Shown: positions 46,431 to 58,200 of the stretch, one piece after another
Position numbering within the stretch: position 1 is the stretch's first letter
Layout of the letters: each line of letters opens with the position of its first letter
From: Cognaticolwellia beringensis
GTDB lineage: Bacteria > Pseudomonadota > Gammaproteobacteria > Enterobacterales > Alteromonadaceae
Reading direction: 5' to 3'
Assembly: GCF_002076895.1 (NCBI RefSeq)
Contig: NZ_CP020465.1
Span: 3,100,001 to 3,164,000 of the forward strand
DNA length: 64,000 nucleotides
Notes under the pieces: model-generated
What the model was told of the DNA's origin: nothing
Seen by the model: only the letters and a program-made list of their open reading frames with translations
Databases searched by the model: none
Made by a program: the position numbers and the translations under genes

Positions 46431-47725
46431 AAATTAAAAACCTTCGGTGGTGGGTTATTGCCTTAATCGCACTCGCCACAGTTATAAACTATATTGACCG
46501 TTCAGCCCTTGCCGTACTATGGCCAGATATCGTAGAAGATTTATTTCCTGATGAATCGGCTTTTGAACGTAAGCAAATATATGCCAATATTTCGATGGTT
46601 TTCATCTTATCTTATGCCTTTGGTCAAGCTATATTTGGCAAAATATTTGACTGGGTAGGTACACGTGTAGGTTTTGTACTATCTATAGGTGTTTGGTCAC
46701 TTGCAACAGCTGCTCATGCATTTGCTCAAGGGGTACTTAGTTTTAGTATTTTCCGCGCAATTTTAGGTGTGGCTGAAGCTGGAAACTGGCCTGGAGCCGC
46801 TAAAAGTAATGCGGATTGGTTTCCGACCAAAGAGCGTGCTTTAGCACAAGGTATCTTTAACTCAGGCGCTGCTATCGGCGGTATTATTGCCATTCCGTTA
46901 GTGGCTTACATGACCGTGTATTTTAGCTGGCAAATGGTCTTTGTCGTTATAGGTTTAGTTGGATTATTGTGGCTTATACCTTGGATAATATTGGTGAAAG
47001 CTCCACCGAAGTCTCATCCTTGGATTACTGACGAAGAGCGCGCTTATATTTTAACAGGTCAACGAGATACAGACACTACAGCGCTTAAAGAGGAAGTAGA
47101 AGAGTTTAATCCTACAACGCGCGAGTTACTTTCTCGTAAAGAAAGCTGGGGCGTTATTATTGCTTCTGCGGCGATTGACCCTATTTGGTGGTTATTTGTA
47201 TTCTGGATTCCGATCTATCTGAACGAAGTCTACGGCATGGACGTTAAATCTATTGGTATCTATGGCTGGGTGCCTTATGTTGGTGCCATGTTAGGTGCTT
47301 GGTTTGGTGGTCTACTCGCACAAAATCGTATAAAAGCAGGTTGGAATGTAGATAAAACACGTAAATTAACCATTACCTTAGGTTGTTTGATTATGTTACC
47401 CGCGCTATTAGCGATGGCAAGTCCTGGTGGACCTACTACAGCGGTTATGATTATGGCGGTTATTTTATTTGGTTTTCAAACGGTTATTAGTAATCTTCAA
47501 ACATTGCCAAGTGATCTGTACGGTAAAAAATCTGTTGGTACGCTTTCAGGTTTCTCAGGTATGGCGGCAAAATTGGGTGCATTAGGCTTAACAGCACTAG
47601 TACCATTTTTAACGGCTGATGGTAATTATACTCCTGCATTCGTTATTGGTGCATCCTTAGCGGTTATCGCCATGGCAGCGGTTTGGATTCTTATTCCAAA
47701 AATTGAGCCATTAAAAGCTAAGTAA
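46427..47725 (+). CDS. MFS hexuronate transporter (ExuT/anion:cation symporter family)
   Basis: A 432-residue inner-membrane permease of about 12 helices that probably imports unsaturated uronate or DEH. The start VINYIDRSALAVLWPDI is the typical ExuT/GudP family TM1 region. The GKIFDWVGTRVGF loop (family D-R-G signature region) is near residue 80. The AILGVAEAGNWPGAAKSNADWFP block is near residue 110. The start overlaps kdgF by four bases. Alginate loci of Alteromonadales commonly have such a transporter next to kdgF; substrate is inferred from that context. Confidence 0.9.
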   Translation: MKIKNLRWWVIALIALATVINYIDRSALAVLWPDIVEDLFPDESAFERKQIYANISMVFILSYAFGQAIFGKIFDWVGTRVGFVLSIGVWSLATAAHAFAQGVLSFSIFRAILGVAEAGNWPGAAKSNADWFPTKERALAQGIFNSGAAIGGIIAIPLVAYMTVYFSWQMVFVVIGLVGLLWLIPWIILVKAPPKSHPWITDEERAYILTGQRDTDTTALKEEVEEFNPTTRELLSRKESWGVIIASAAIDPIWWLFVFWIPIYLNEVYGMDVKSIGIYGWVPYVGAMLGAWFGGLLAQNRIKAGWNVDKTRKLTITLGCLIMLPALLAMASPGGPTTAVMIMAVILFGFQTVISNLQTLPSDLYGKKSVGTLSGFSGMAAKLGALGLTALVPFLTADGNYTPAFVIGASLAVIAMAAVWILIPKIEPLKAK

Positions 47726-47777
47726 TTCGATAATTAATGATCGATAAATTTCAATTAAAGTTAAAAAGGCTATGTAA

Positions 47778-48713
47778 ATGAAGAACATTTTTTTATTCGG
47801 TGAATGTATGATTGAATTGATGACTACTTCTCAAGAGAAGTCATCGAAGACAATGAAACAATCGTTTGCTGGAGATGTTTTTAACACTGCAGTGTATCTA
47901 AAACGCACTTTCGCTGATCTAAACGTGCATTTAGTTACCGCCGTAGGTGAAGACCAATTTAGCCTTGATATGATCAACTATTTTACCAGTGAAAATATTG
48001 GCGTTAATTTTGTCTATAAATCAGCAACAAAAATCCCTGGTCTATATTCGATACAACTTGACGAACAAGGTGAGCGTAGCTTCTCATATTGGCGTGAAAA
48101 CTCAGCTGCTCGTCAAGTAATGCAACATATTAATGATGATGCTATTAGCGAATTATCTAAAGGAGATATGTTTTTCTTCTCAGGCATTTCTTTGGCGGTT
48201 ATAGAGCCTGAAGCAAGGGATGATTTCTGGACTTTAATTGATAAATTAAAAGCTGGTGGAGTACAAATAGTCTTTGACCCGAACTATCGACCTCGCTTGT
48301 GGAGTAACGCTAAAGAAGCTCAAGTGCAGTTTGAGTTAGCATTACAAAAGTCTGATTTATCACTGCCGGGCGTTGACGATTTTGAACAATTATTTGGCAT
48401 GATAAGCGCTGAAGAAGTGAACGAGTATTGTCAGCAGTTTGGTGTCAATGAATTAGTTATCAAAAATGGTGAACAAGGAATTTTAGTCGTTGTTAATGGC
48501 GAAACTACTAAATTTGACATCACACCGGTTGAAAACGTAGTGGATACAACCTCTGCTGGCGATTCATTTAATGGCGTTTATCTCGGTTCGCGTATTAACG
48601 GGCACTCAGTTGCTGACTCAATTGCTTTAGCATCAAAAGCTGCTGGATTTGTTATTCAGCATAAAGGCGCGATTGTAGATAAGCAGGCTTATAAACAATT
48701 TATAGTTAGCTAA
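47778..48713 (+). CDS. kdgK: 2-dehydro-3-deoxygluconokinase
   Basis: Phosphorylates KDG to KDPG in the cytoplasm. It is a PfkB/ribokinase fold protein of 311 residues. The N-terminal GECMIEL and the substrate block FAGDVFNTAVYLKR are typical of KdgK. The C-terminal signature VVDTTSAGDSFNGVYLG has the catalytic Asp and the anion hole. It is in the operon after the transporter (52-bp gap). Both the DEH reductase branch and the UxuAB branch deliver its substrate. Confidence 0.95.
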   Translation: MKNIFLFGECMIELMTTSQEKSSKTMKQSFAGDVFNTAVYLKRTFADLNVHLVTAVGEDQFSLDMINYFTSENIGVNFVYKSATKIPGLYSIQLDEQGERSFSYWRENSAARQVMQHINDDAISELSKGDMFFFSGISLAVIEPEARDDFWTLIDKLKAGGVQIVFDPNYRPRLWSNAKEAQVQFELALQKSDLSLPGVDDFEQLFGMISAEEVNEYCQQFGVNELVIKNGEQGILVVVNGETTKFDITPVENVVDTTSAGDSFNGVYLGSRINGHSVADSIALASKAAGFVIQHKGAIVDKQAYKQFIVS

Positions 48714-48761
48714 TTTTTAACATCAGTTAACGATTATATATACTTCTTTAAAGGAATATTC

Positions 48762-49385
48762 ATGACATTATTTTCCACTTTAATGGGAAAGCAAAAATTG
48801 CTCCCTATTATTCAAGCAGATTCAGTTTCTCAAGGGCTAGAAATTGCTAAAGCCATGGCTGCAGCCGGTATCGGTTTGGTTGAAGTGGTGCTGAGAACGC
48901 AAGCATCAATTGATATTATTAAAGCCATTAAACTTGAGCTGCCAGATTTAAAAGTAGGTGCAGGTACGGTTCTCGACGCTGACATTTTAAAGCAAGCGCT
49001 TGCAGCCGGTAGTGACTTTATTATTACGCCAACCATCTCAAGTAGCTTATTAACACATTTAGATAATTGTAAGGTTCCAGTGCTGCCCGGTGTGTCGAAT
49101 AGTTCAGACATACTTTTAGCGAGAGAATTTGGCTATACCGAGCTAAAATTATTCCCTGCTTCATTATCTGGTGGCGCACCCTTTTTAAAAGCTATGGGAT
49201 CAGTTTTTAAAGACATTACTTTTTGTCCTACCGGTGGCATTAACGAAAAAAATCAACAAGAATTTTTAGCGTTAACTAATGTATTTGCTGTAGGTGGTAC
49301 TTGGATTGTTAACCCTGAATGGGTTGCAAATAAAGATTGGTCAAAAATAACTTCAGCGTGTAAAACCGCACAAGGTCTCGATTAA
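48762..49385 (+). CDS. kdgA: KDPG aldolase (2-dehydro-3-deoxyphosphogluconate aldolase)
   Basis: Class I aldolase cleaving KDPG to pyruvate and glyceraldehyde 3-phosphate; may also act on 4-hydroxy-2-oxoglutarate. The 207-residue length is typical. VEVVLRTQAS contains the conserved Glu and Arg region. VGAGTVLD follows, and the Schiff-base Lys is in ELKLFPASLSGG. CPTGGI binds the phosphate. It is the last gene of the lyase operon, followed by a strong hairpin. It is also known as eda. Confidence 0.95.
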   Translation: MTLFSTLMGKQKLLPIIQADSVSQGLEIAKAMAAAGIGLVEVVLRTQASIDIIKAIKLELPDLKVGAGTVLDADILKQALAAGSDFIITPTISSSLLTHLDNCKVPVLPGVSNSSDILLAREFGYTELKLFPASLSGGAPFLKAMGSVFKDITFCPTGGINEKNQQEFLALTNVFAVGGTWIVNPEWVANKDWSKITSACKTAQGLD

Positions 49386-49393
49386 AGCTAATC

Positions 49394-49435
49394 ACGAGAA
49401 TAAGCCAATAAAACCTAACCTTGGCTTATTCTCGT
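49394..49435 (+). terminator. Terminator of the alginate lyase operon
   Basis: A perfect 15-bp stem (ACGAGAATAAGCCAA with TTGGCTTATTCTCGT, loop of 12), 8 bp after the kdgA stop. It marks the right-hand edge of the catabolic locus. Confidence 0.85.
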
Positions 49436-49673
49436 ATATTTTCCCGTCAAAAATGAAAAACTGATCTGTTATTTTTTGTAACAATTAACCTGTTTCGTTA
49501 CATACAGTCATTATGCTGAAATACGCCTGCGCACGACGCTTAATATAGCGATACAACAATATATCACATCTTTTTTTTGTTATTTAAATCAAGCCAGATT
49601 TACAATTTTATTGCATTTACAGCGCTAATACGGTTGAATACAGTAATCATTTTATTCAGACTAGGAAGGTAGA

Positions 49674-50993
49674 GTGAAGAAAATTCTATTAGTTATTTTC
49701 TTGTTGTTGCTCACCAGTGAAGCAATTGATGCCAAAACGTTTCGAGATAACGGTGCTTTTACGCAATTAAGAGAGAAAATTCAAAATAATGAAAGTGCAA
49801 GTGCTTGGCAATTAGCAACAACACTTGAAGCAGTCCACTTGGGCGACGTTGATTTTGATTTTCTTTACGGCCTAGCGGCAATGAAAGTACAAGAAAATGA
49901 ACGTGCTGTTTATGCTTTTGAACGCGTAGTCGCGAATCAACCTAGTTGGTTAGACGCTCAATATTATCTTGCTAGCGCCTATTACACGATGAAAAACTAT
50001 CATGGTGCCATTGAGATAACCCAATCCTTAAGTAAAGCAGAAACTATTTCTCCTAAATTAAAACAGTCCGCAGCAAACCTGAATAATATTTCTGTTGCCG
50101 CTTTGAGCAGTCAATCTTTAGTTATTCAGCAATCAGTAAATGTTAACTTAGGCTACGACTCGAACATTAATGCCGGTACAAGCGAAGATAATATATACCT
50201 ACCTTTTTTAGATCAAGACATTATATTGTCTGAAAACAGTAAAGAAAATAGTGATAGTTATTTAGCACTCGGGTATCAATTAGTCGGCAGTAAAGCTTTA
50301 ACTCAATCGTCTAAATTAACCTTTTCAGGCACCAGTAAATTACACTATTTTACTAGTGATTCTGAATATAATCGATTTACAGTGCGTACTAACCTTCAAT
50401 ACCAGAAAGATTTTGATGCTTTTAGTGCCAGCGCTGGGGTTAGAGCCGTTCCGCTATGGTTAGATGGTAGCTATTACAGAACACAATATGGCGCTACGGT
50501 TGGGATAAATAAAACTATAGATAAACAATGGCTTCTTTCTGGTCAGGCCTTTGTTGGAAAGTCGAAAAATGACATTAATCGTTTATTAAATACTGATGAT
50601 GCTTCTTTGCAAATATCTGCTCAGTATATTATGCAAAGGTGGCGACATGCGCTTTCAATTGTATATTCAGAAGAAGAAAGTGAATTTGTTGAAAGCCAGC
50701 ACAATAGCAAAAAAACAAATGCTATTAGTTACATGGCGAATTTTGCCATTAATCAATTCTGGCTAGCCAGTGCAAATATTAGTTTTCAGCATCAAGCTTA
50801 TCAGCATCAACATCCATTCTTTTTAGAAAAGCAAGTTGATGATATGTGGTTATTTAGCACTTCGATTTTATATAAAGATTCCACAAGATGGTCTTATCAA
50901 TTAAGCGCTAACATGCAAGACAAAGACAGCAACTTAGCACTTTTTTCCTATCAACGAGCTGAAATTAATTTATCTGCTCGTATGAGCTTTTAG
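49674..50993 (+). CDS. TPR plus outer-membrane beta-barrel protein, Slam-like layout
   Basis: A 439-residue exported protein. It has a signal peptide (about residues 1-20) and a short TPR region at about 25-135 (DVDFDFLYGLAAMKVQENERAVYAFERVV onward). The remaining 290 residues alternate as beta strands and end in INLSARMSF with the terminal Phe of outer-membrane barrels. This N-terminal TPR plus C-terminal barrel plan is that of surface lipoprotein assembly modulators (Slam). Sequence-level membership in that family (DUF560) is not something I can prove by eye. The start is GTG with an AGGAAGGT ribosome site. It heads a tight operon that includes a large lipoprotein, a natural substrate candidate. 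Confidence 0.68.
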   Translation: MKKILLVIFLLLLTSEAIDAKTFRDNGAFTQLREKIQNNESASAWQLATTLEAVHLGDVDFDFLYGLAAMKVQENERAVYAFERVVANQPSWLDAQYYLASAYYTMKNYHGAIEITQSLSKAETISPKLKQSAANLNNISVAALSSQSLVIQQSVNVNLGYDSNINAGTSEDNIYLPFLDQDIILSENSKENSDSYLALGYQLVGSKALTQSSKLTFSGTSKLHYFTSDSEYNRFTVRTNLQYQKDFDAFSASAGVRAVPLWLDGSYYRTQYGATVGINKTIDKQWLLSGQAFVGKSKNDINRLLNTDDASLQISAQYIMQRWRHALSIVYSEEESEFVESQHNSKKTNAISYMANFAINQFWLASANISFQHQAYQHQHPFFLEKQVDDMWLFSTSILYKDSTRWSYQLSANMQDKDSNLALFSYQRAEINLSARMSF

Positions 50994-51002
50994 GAGCAAA
51001 CT

Positions 51003-52211
51003 ATGAATAATTTAAAGTTTTTAGATAACAAAAAAATGTTTAAAACTATTAAACTTATTAGTGTTTTTACATTGGTGATGAGCATTAGCCACACGGTACT
51101 AGCAAGTGATGTAGCGGGTAAAACGATTTTAGCCAAAGGTAAAGTTGAAGCATACGATCAAGCCAGCAAAGAAAAGCGAAAACTGAAACGGCGCTCTGAA
51201 ATCTTCAGTGTCGATAACATTACCACCGGTGATAAAAGTAAAGCCCAATTTAGTATGTCTGATGGCGGTTTAATTACTTTAAAAGAAAATACAGAAATTC
51301 TGATCAGTAATTATAAATATAATCCTGAAGCAGGTGAAGCGTCAGCTACTTTAGAGGTAGTAAATGGTGGTTTGCGCTCAATCAGTGGTTTAATTAAAAA
51401 GTCGGGTGGTGACTATCAAGTCAAAACACCGGTAGGCAGTATTGGTATTCGTGGTACGCACTTTGCCGTAGAAGTTGTTGGAGAAGAAACCTTTTTTGCT
51501 GTTTATAGCGGTAATATTGATGTGAGATTAAATGATCAAAGTATTTTGTCATTAGGCAGTACTGAAGATTTTACCTTTGCTTCTGTTAATGCTCAAGGTC
51601 AAATAAAGCGGATGACACAAGCACCCGCTATTATCTCTTTAGGCTTTTCTGACGTATCATCCGAAGACGCTGCCGATGAAGGTTCTGATACAGACACTAA
51701 TCAATCTCCACAAGACTCCATTGCAGATTCTGGCGTAAGTCCTCTCAGTAACGATGCATTGGATAATGATAGTAACCCAGCAGAGAGTAACGTTTACACC
51801 GAGTCTGAATGGCAGGGGATTAACGGTTTACCTATCGAAGAATTGATAGCAGAACGCACAGGAACACTTGCCTATAATAATGTTATTCAAAGCACGATTA
51901 ACTCAAGCGTTGGTCAAGTGAACGATTTCGCCATGAGCATGACTATTGATTTTGATAATGCTGCTATTCCAGAAGGCACATTAAGTTTTTCCGACAGCCA
52001 AGGTGAGTGGTTTGCGGCTTATTCAGGTTTGATTAATGTTGACCAACTTGATTTAGGTATTAACTTCGCTTCACATGGTAATAATAAAGCAGATGGCATT
52101 ATATTTGCCGCTTTCGCTAACGGTTTAGACGAAATTATTGGTGGCTTTAACTTAAAAGAAATTAATAACCCATCAGTGAATGCTGACGGCTCATTTAATA
52201 TTCGTCCATAA
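51003..52211 (+). CDS. FecR-domain periplasmic or surface protein with C-terminal beta domain
   Basis: A 402-residue exported protein with a signal segment ending near HTVLAS. The FecR fold spans about residues 37-185: LKRRSEIFSVDNITTG, DGGLITLKENTEI, TLEVVNGGLRSISG and VKTPVGSIGIRGTHFAV. A Ser/Asp/Asn-rich linker follows (about 215-270). The last 115 residues form a strand-rich domain (GTLSFSDSQGEWFAAYSG, GIIFAAFANGLDEIIGGFNLKE) with the look of a small beta-barrel. FecR domains of this type often sit beside CHASE2 cyclases, as here. It is 9 bp after the barrel gene and 17 bp before the giant lipoprotein. Confidence 0.85.
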   Translation: MNNLKFLDNKKMFKTIKLISVFTLVMSISHTVLASDVAGKTILAKGKVEAYDQASKEKRKLKRRSEIFSVDNITTGDKSKAQFSMSDGGLITLKENTEILISNYKYNPEAGEASATLEVVNGGLRSISGLIKKSGGDYQVKTPVGSIGIRGTHFAVEVVGEETFFAVYSGNIDVRLNDQSILSLGSTEDFTFASVNAQGQIKRMTQAPAIISLGFSDVSSEDAADEGSDTDTNQSPQDSIADSGVSPLSNDALDNDSNPAESNVYTESEWQGINGLPIEELIAERTGTLAYNNVIQSTINSSVGQVNDFAMSMTIDFDNAAIPEGTLSFSDSQGEWFAAYSGLINVDQLDLGINFASHGNNKADGIIFAAFANGLDEIIGGFNLKEINNPSVNADGSFNIRP

Positions 52212-52228
52212 ACTTTAGGATTATAAAA

Positions 52229-55200
52229 ATGTATATTAATAGATGTATATATATTATTGCTTTATTGAGCCTAACAGCTTGTGGTGGCGGTGGGTCAGAG
52301 TCTGCAAAAGAAACGAGCAGTGCAGCACCCATAATAACAGTACCACAGCCTTCAGCTGGACCTACGATAGACTTAACGGGCCAAACCGGTACCACTTTGT
52401 TGGTAGCAAAAAAAGTCGCTGGCACCGAAAGCGTCAGCAATAGCACGGTAAGTACGAGCTTTTCTAATGCAACAGGTACACTGCGACATGCAAGTTCAAA
52501 CGGCAATGTTGAAGGAAATTTAACCTTAGGTGTTAGTGCAGCAGACACTGATGTAATGAATAAAGTCTCACTTTATTTACCTAACGCTGAGCGAAGCTTC
52601 GTTTTATGCTCAGAAAACTGTGCCCTCGATTTTCAAGCTACAATTACCGGGTTTAACCCACAGTTTGCTAATGAAATTGGTGGCTCTTTACGAATAGAGC
52701 TGGTTGTTGAAGACAATTTAGGCAATAGTGCTGTTGTCGATGCTCTGAGTGTTAATTGGCAACCTATTCAAATTTCAGCCATTAGTGCTAGCCGAGAAAA
52801 CTCAGTTATCTCTGTTTCATGGTCAGGTAACTCGAAACTAGAACGTTATAATTTATATGCAGCTACAGAGGTTGGAATAACCTCATCCAATGCCATAGAA
52901 CTTGATAATGGTCTGCAACAACTTGCTATTAATGGCACAACAGCTCAATTTACTGACGCTGATCCCACCAAAAACTATCACTTACTGGTTACTGGTATAG
53001 ATAGTGGTGGCGAAAGCGGTAAATCTGTACCTTACAGCATTGCTAAACTGGGTGGAGTCGCTAATTTAGCGCCGATTGCTAATAATGATAATTATCAAGT
53101 TAACGAAGATGAAACCTTAAACGTTAACGTATTAGACAATGATGTTGATCCAGATGGACAAGTTATCACACTAGACAGTGTTACGCTTCAGCCATTTAAT
53201 GGCACATTAACTTTTGATGACATAGGTAACTTTACCTATACACCGCGCTTAAACTTTAATGGTACAGACAGTGCTAGCTATAGAATTATTGATGCGGAAG
53301 GCGCAACAGCTGAAGCAACAGCTATCTTCGAAGTTTTACCGATAAATGATAACCCGACTGCGGTAGCTGATACTTATGGTGTTGATGCTAGCGGTGAAAT
53401 TAATGCTGCCGATACCAACTTATTAAGTAATGATTCTGATATTGACGGTGATGATCTACAAGTTATAACAACAGCCATTACTTCTCCTCAGCTTGGTAAG
53501 GTAATTATAAATGCTGATGGCAGCTTTTCTTATCAGTCTGTTGGCGTATTGTCGGAAAACGACCAGTTTGAGTATCAAGTTATTGATGGCCAGGGTGGTT
53601 CTGCAACAGCGACAGTAACGATAGTACCGAATGGAAATATTCTACCTCCGACCGCTCTTAATGATACTTACACGGTTGATGAAGACAATACGTTAATTAT
53701 TGGCACTGTGGGCTCAGGCATTTTAGCGAATGATAGTGATCCGAATGGCTTGTCATTTGAACTATTAGAAAGTCTATTGATAGAGCCGCAACACGGGCAA
53801 TTAAATTTAGCCTTAGATGGTACATTTACCTATATTCCTAACAGTAACTTTACCGGCATAGATCAGTTTCAATATCAGATAAAAAATTCAGCCGATATTC
53901 TCGCGCAAGCCTTTGTTAGTATTACTATCAACCCAACAGCTGATATACCGATTGCCCTTGATGATAATTACCTAACAGAAGAAGATGTAAAGCTAGTTGT
54001 TGACGCATCATCTGGCCTGTTGGTGAATGATGTAGATTTTGACAACGCTCAGCTAACCGTTAATACAAGAGCTGTAAACACGCCGCAAAATGGTGTTTTA
54101 GTTTTAGCTGTAGATGGCAGTTTTAGCTACACGCCGAATACTGATTTTAACGGTGTCGATAGTTTTACTTATCAAGTTATCAGCTCCTCGGGACTGACCA
54201 ATACCGCTAATGTTAATATCGATGTTTTACCACTAAATGACAGCCCAATAGCCGTTGATGATGTGGCGTCGACGAATGAAGACTCCAGTGTGGTTGTTGA
54301 TGTATTAGCTAACGATATTGATAAAGAAGGAGATACACTCTCCTTAGTTTCGGTGAGCCTTGAAAACGGCACTGCAACCATTGTTAACGGTAAGCTTAAC
54401 ATAACACCTGCACAAGACTTTTTTGGTCAAATCAATGTCACTTATGTCATGACAGATAATATCAATTTAGCCGAAACAGGCTCACTGCTACTAACGGTAC
54501 TACCGATAAATGATGCGCCAATAGCGTTGGATGATAGCTATAGTTTGGCTGAAGATACGGGGTTGACTATTCTAGTTACCGATAATAACAATTTACTATC
54601 AAATGACAGTGATGTTGATGGTGACACGTTAACTGTTGATACCACTCCAGTGGCTAGCCCAGCGAAAACTAAGACGCGTGCTACGCTAAATACACAACCA
54701 TTGGCGGATGTTAGCAACGGGAATTTAACACTGAATAGCAATGGCTCGTTCAGTTATATACCTGACCTTAATTTCAGTGGTGTTGATAGCTTTACTTATC
54801 AAGTTATGGACGGAAATGGTGGTACGGCACAAGCAACCGTTACACTAACGGTCAATCTTATTAATGAAATACCTATTGCCGTTGATGACAGCTATAGTTT
54901 TAATGAAGATTTTACTTGGGTTAGGGCGGTTACTGATGGTGACCAGTTGTTAAGTAATGACACCGATGGCGATGGTGACACTTTAACGGTAGATAGCAAG
55001 CCGGTATCAGGTGTGAGTAATGGTACTTTAACGCTAAATACTGATGGTTCATTCACTTATGTGCCAGATGCTGATTTCTTCAGCCAGGACAGTTTTACCT
55101 ATAAAATCAGTGACGGTAAAGGTGGCACAGCACAAGCAACTGTCACTTTAATTGTTCATGCTGTTAATGATGTTCCTGTGGTTGCGAGTACGACCAAAAG

Positions 55201-58200
55201 CTTTACATTTGATGAAGATAGTCCGTTAAATAAATTAGTCACCGATGCTGAAAACCTGTTAAGTGGCACGAGTGATGTGGAGGATGACACGCTAACGGTA
55301 ACTTCAGTGTCGGATGATACAACTAACGGCAGTTTAACGGTTAATAGTGATGGCTCGTTCAATTATGTGCCTACCCTGAACGTCAATGGCGCAGACAGTT
55401 TTACTTATAAAGTGAGTGATGGTGTTGATGAGAGCGAAACCATTACGGTTGAGCTTAATATATTAGCGGTAAACGATGCGCCTATTCCTGATGCAAGCTC
55501 TTATACCTTTAGCATTAATGAAACAGCAACTGATGGTGACGTAGTTGGCACCATTAGCGCTAGCGATATAGAAAATGACAAGCTGGTATATTCACTTACC
55601 TCTGGCGATATTAGCCTGTTTCAAATCGACCCATCAAGCGGAATTATCACGGTAAAAGGTATTAATCCTTTAGATTTTGAAACTAATATCCAACATGCCT
55701 TAACAGTCACTATTACTGACAATGGCACCCCAATTGCAGAATCTAGCAATGTTGCAGTTACCATTAATATAATTGATATACTTGGAGATGCAGCAATAAC
55801 CGAAGAAGCAAATTTTGGTCTCACAGCTTTTGGTTCGCTAGAATTAACTGGCTTGAAAACTCAAGCACAGTTAACCGACTCAGTTTCTGACGGCACTAAA
55901 GTGTATTTTGTCGGTAGCATAGATAACGTCGATAAAGATATTTATATGGTGGCGTATAACAACGACGGTACTTTAGATGCTGGTTTTGGCACCAACGGTA
56001 TAAAAACCTTCGATTATGGCGCGAATGAATATGCTAAAGCGATTGTTGCAATAGCAGGTGACTATTTCATAACCTTCGAACGCAATGAAGACAGCTATAC
56101 GGAAGTCTGTTTTATTAAGGTCAATAACATCGGTGATATCAATGTCAGCTTTGGTGACAGTGGCTTACGTTGTACTACCGAGCAAAAAATTCTCACGATA
56201 AATGACGCGGTTGCTTTTGTAATACCTGCTGAGCAGGGAAAGCCACTTACTGACATTGATACAGTCGTAGCCGTAGGTAAAGTGAAGGGCGCTACTGATG
56301 ATGACCTATTGGTGATTAGAGTAGATAAAGATGGCAATTTTCAAGCATCGACCACTTTTGTTAACAATGTGGAGGTTGTTTATTCGCCCCATATTATGCT
56401 CGATATTACCGGTTTAGGTTTAGATGATGAAGGTATCGCCGTATACAACCCGCATAATAATGAGGCTATGATTGCCGGTAATGTTTTAACGGCAGATGGC
56501 GATTACGATATTTTCGCATGGATATTTAACCCCAAAAATTCCGATGGTAATTATTTGAAATTTAATAGTAGTACACCAGTAACTTATGACGTGGGCGGTA
56601 TTGGCACTGATGATAAAGTGGGGGCTATCGATGGCGAGAATACCGGATTCGGTGAGCACACGGCACATATAGCCGGCTCTACAGTTTTGGCTAATGGTGA
56701 GCAAGATGCCTTTATTATTGAATTAGACAGTTATGCTGCTTATGTACCGGGTTTTGGTACTAACGGAGTGGCAATTTACGATGTTGATGGTGTGCCAAGC
56801 ACTGGTAAGAGTGAGTTTACTAGTTACACCTATAATTACGGGGATGATGATTTACATTTGACCGGTAACGTATTTAATGGCAGTAATTATCAGCCATTTG
56901 CTACGCGTATTTTACTTGATGGCAGTGTTGATACTGCTAACTATGGCATTAACGGTTATCAAGCTCTAAATTATGGTGGCGCTAATGCTTATGCCCGGGC
57001 GATGAGCTTAGACAGCGGCAAAGGTATGTGGGTGCCAGGCTATGTCGAAGATGGCAGTGATAACAACATGATTATCAGTGCTTTTGATTCCAGCGGCGAT
57101 GCTTTTAATAACAATGATATTGTTAATGGTAAGCACACGTTAACCCATTCAAGCACGCCATCAGATGATATCGTTGCGCAAGTTATTGAGATTCAAAATG
57201 GGGCTCAAAAAGATAAGTATTTAGTAGCATCAACTGCTGATGACACTACCAATAAGCATATCATTTTAACTAGGCTAACAAGTGCCGGTGCTTTAGATAC
57301 CACGTTTGACTCTGATGGTCATAAGCAAATAAAAATTGGCTCCACTGCAACGGTTAATGGCCTGTTTGAATTAGCTAGCGGCAACTTTATTGTTTATGGC
57401 AATGTCACTGAAGGTATCAGTACTAATGGCTTTGTTGCCCGTATTGATCAAAACGGCCTGTTAGATACTGGCTTTGCTACTAATGGCGTTTATACCTCCT
57501 CGGCCATAAGTGCGACTAATATTCAATTTAATCAAGTAAAAGCCGATAGCCAAGGTAGACTTATTGCCGTAGGTAACTTTGAAAGCGGTAGTAACAGTGC
57601 TTTTGTTTTACGGTTAACTGCTGCAGGTGCACTTGATACGCTATTTAATACTTTAGGCACGCCAGGCTATGTTATTGGCGCTAATACTGATGATTATATA
57701 ACCGTTGTTATTGATGCTATCGACAATATTTATGCCGGTGGTAATCGCCTTAGTGGCGACAAAGACCTGTTAATGGCTAAATATTTAGTAACAGGAACAC
57801 TTGATAATGCAGTCACCGTTGATACAAATTCGGGTATTGATGAAAGCGTTGAGCAATTGCTTTTTGATAGTAACAATGACTTGTACTGGATCGGCAATGA
57901 CTTAGGAGCATCAGCGGAAATTGTGATAGTGAAATCAAGCACTTCAGGCGTACTCGATGGAAGTTTTTCTGGCGACGGTAAAGCGTTTTTTGATATGAGC
58001 TCACTACTTGAGTTGGGCGCTGAGGCAGGAGTGACTAATGCCGTTATCGATAGCAATGATAATATTGTAGTGGTTGGCTATAGTGACATTAGTTTAGTCA
58101 AACAAAAGAAAATGATCGGCCGAATTAAATCCAACGGCAGTTTAGATAATGCATTTAATTATAATGGTTACTTTAGGTCACCAGCTTGTCCAAATGCAGC

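Noticed and set aside
53060..55800. Tandem DNA similarity that could suggest a CRISPR or satellite repeat
   Set aside because: The periodicity is coding. Repeats are about 300 bp, diverged, in frame and translate to VCBS-type beta domains.
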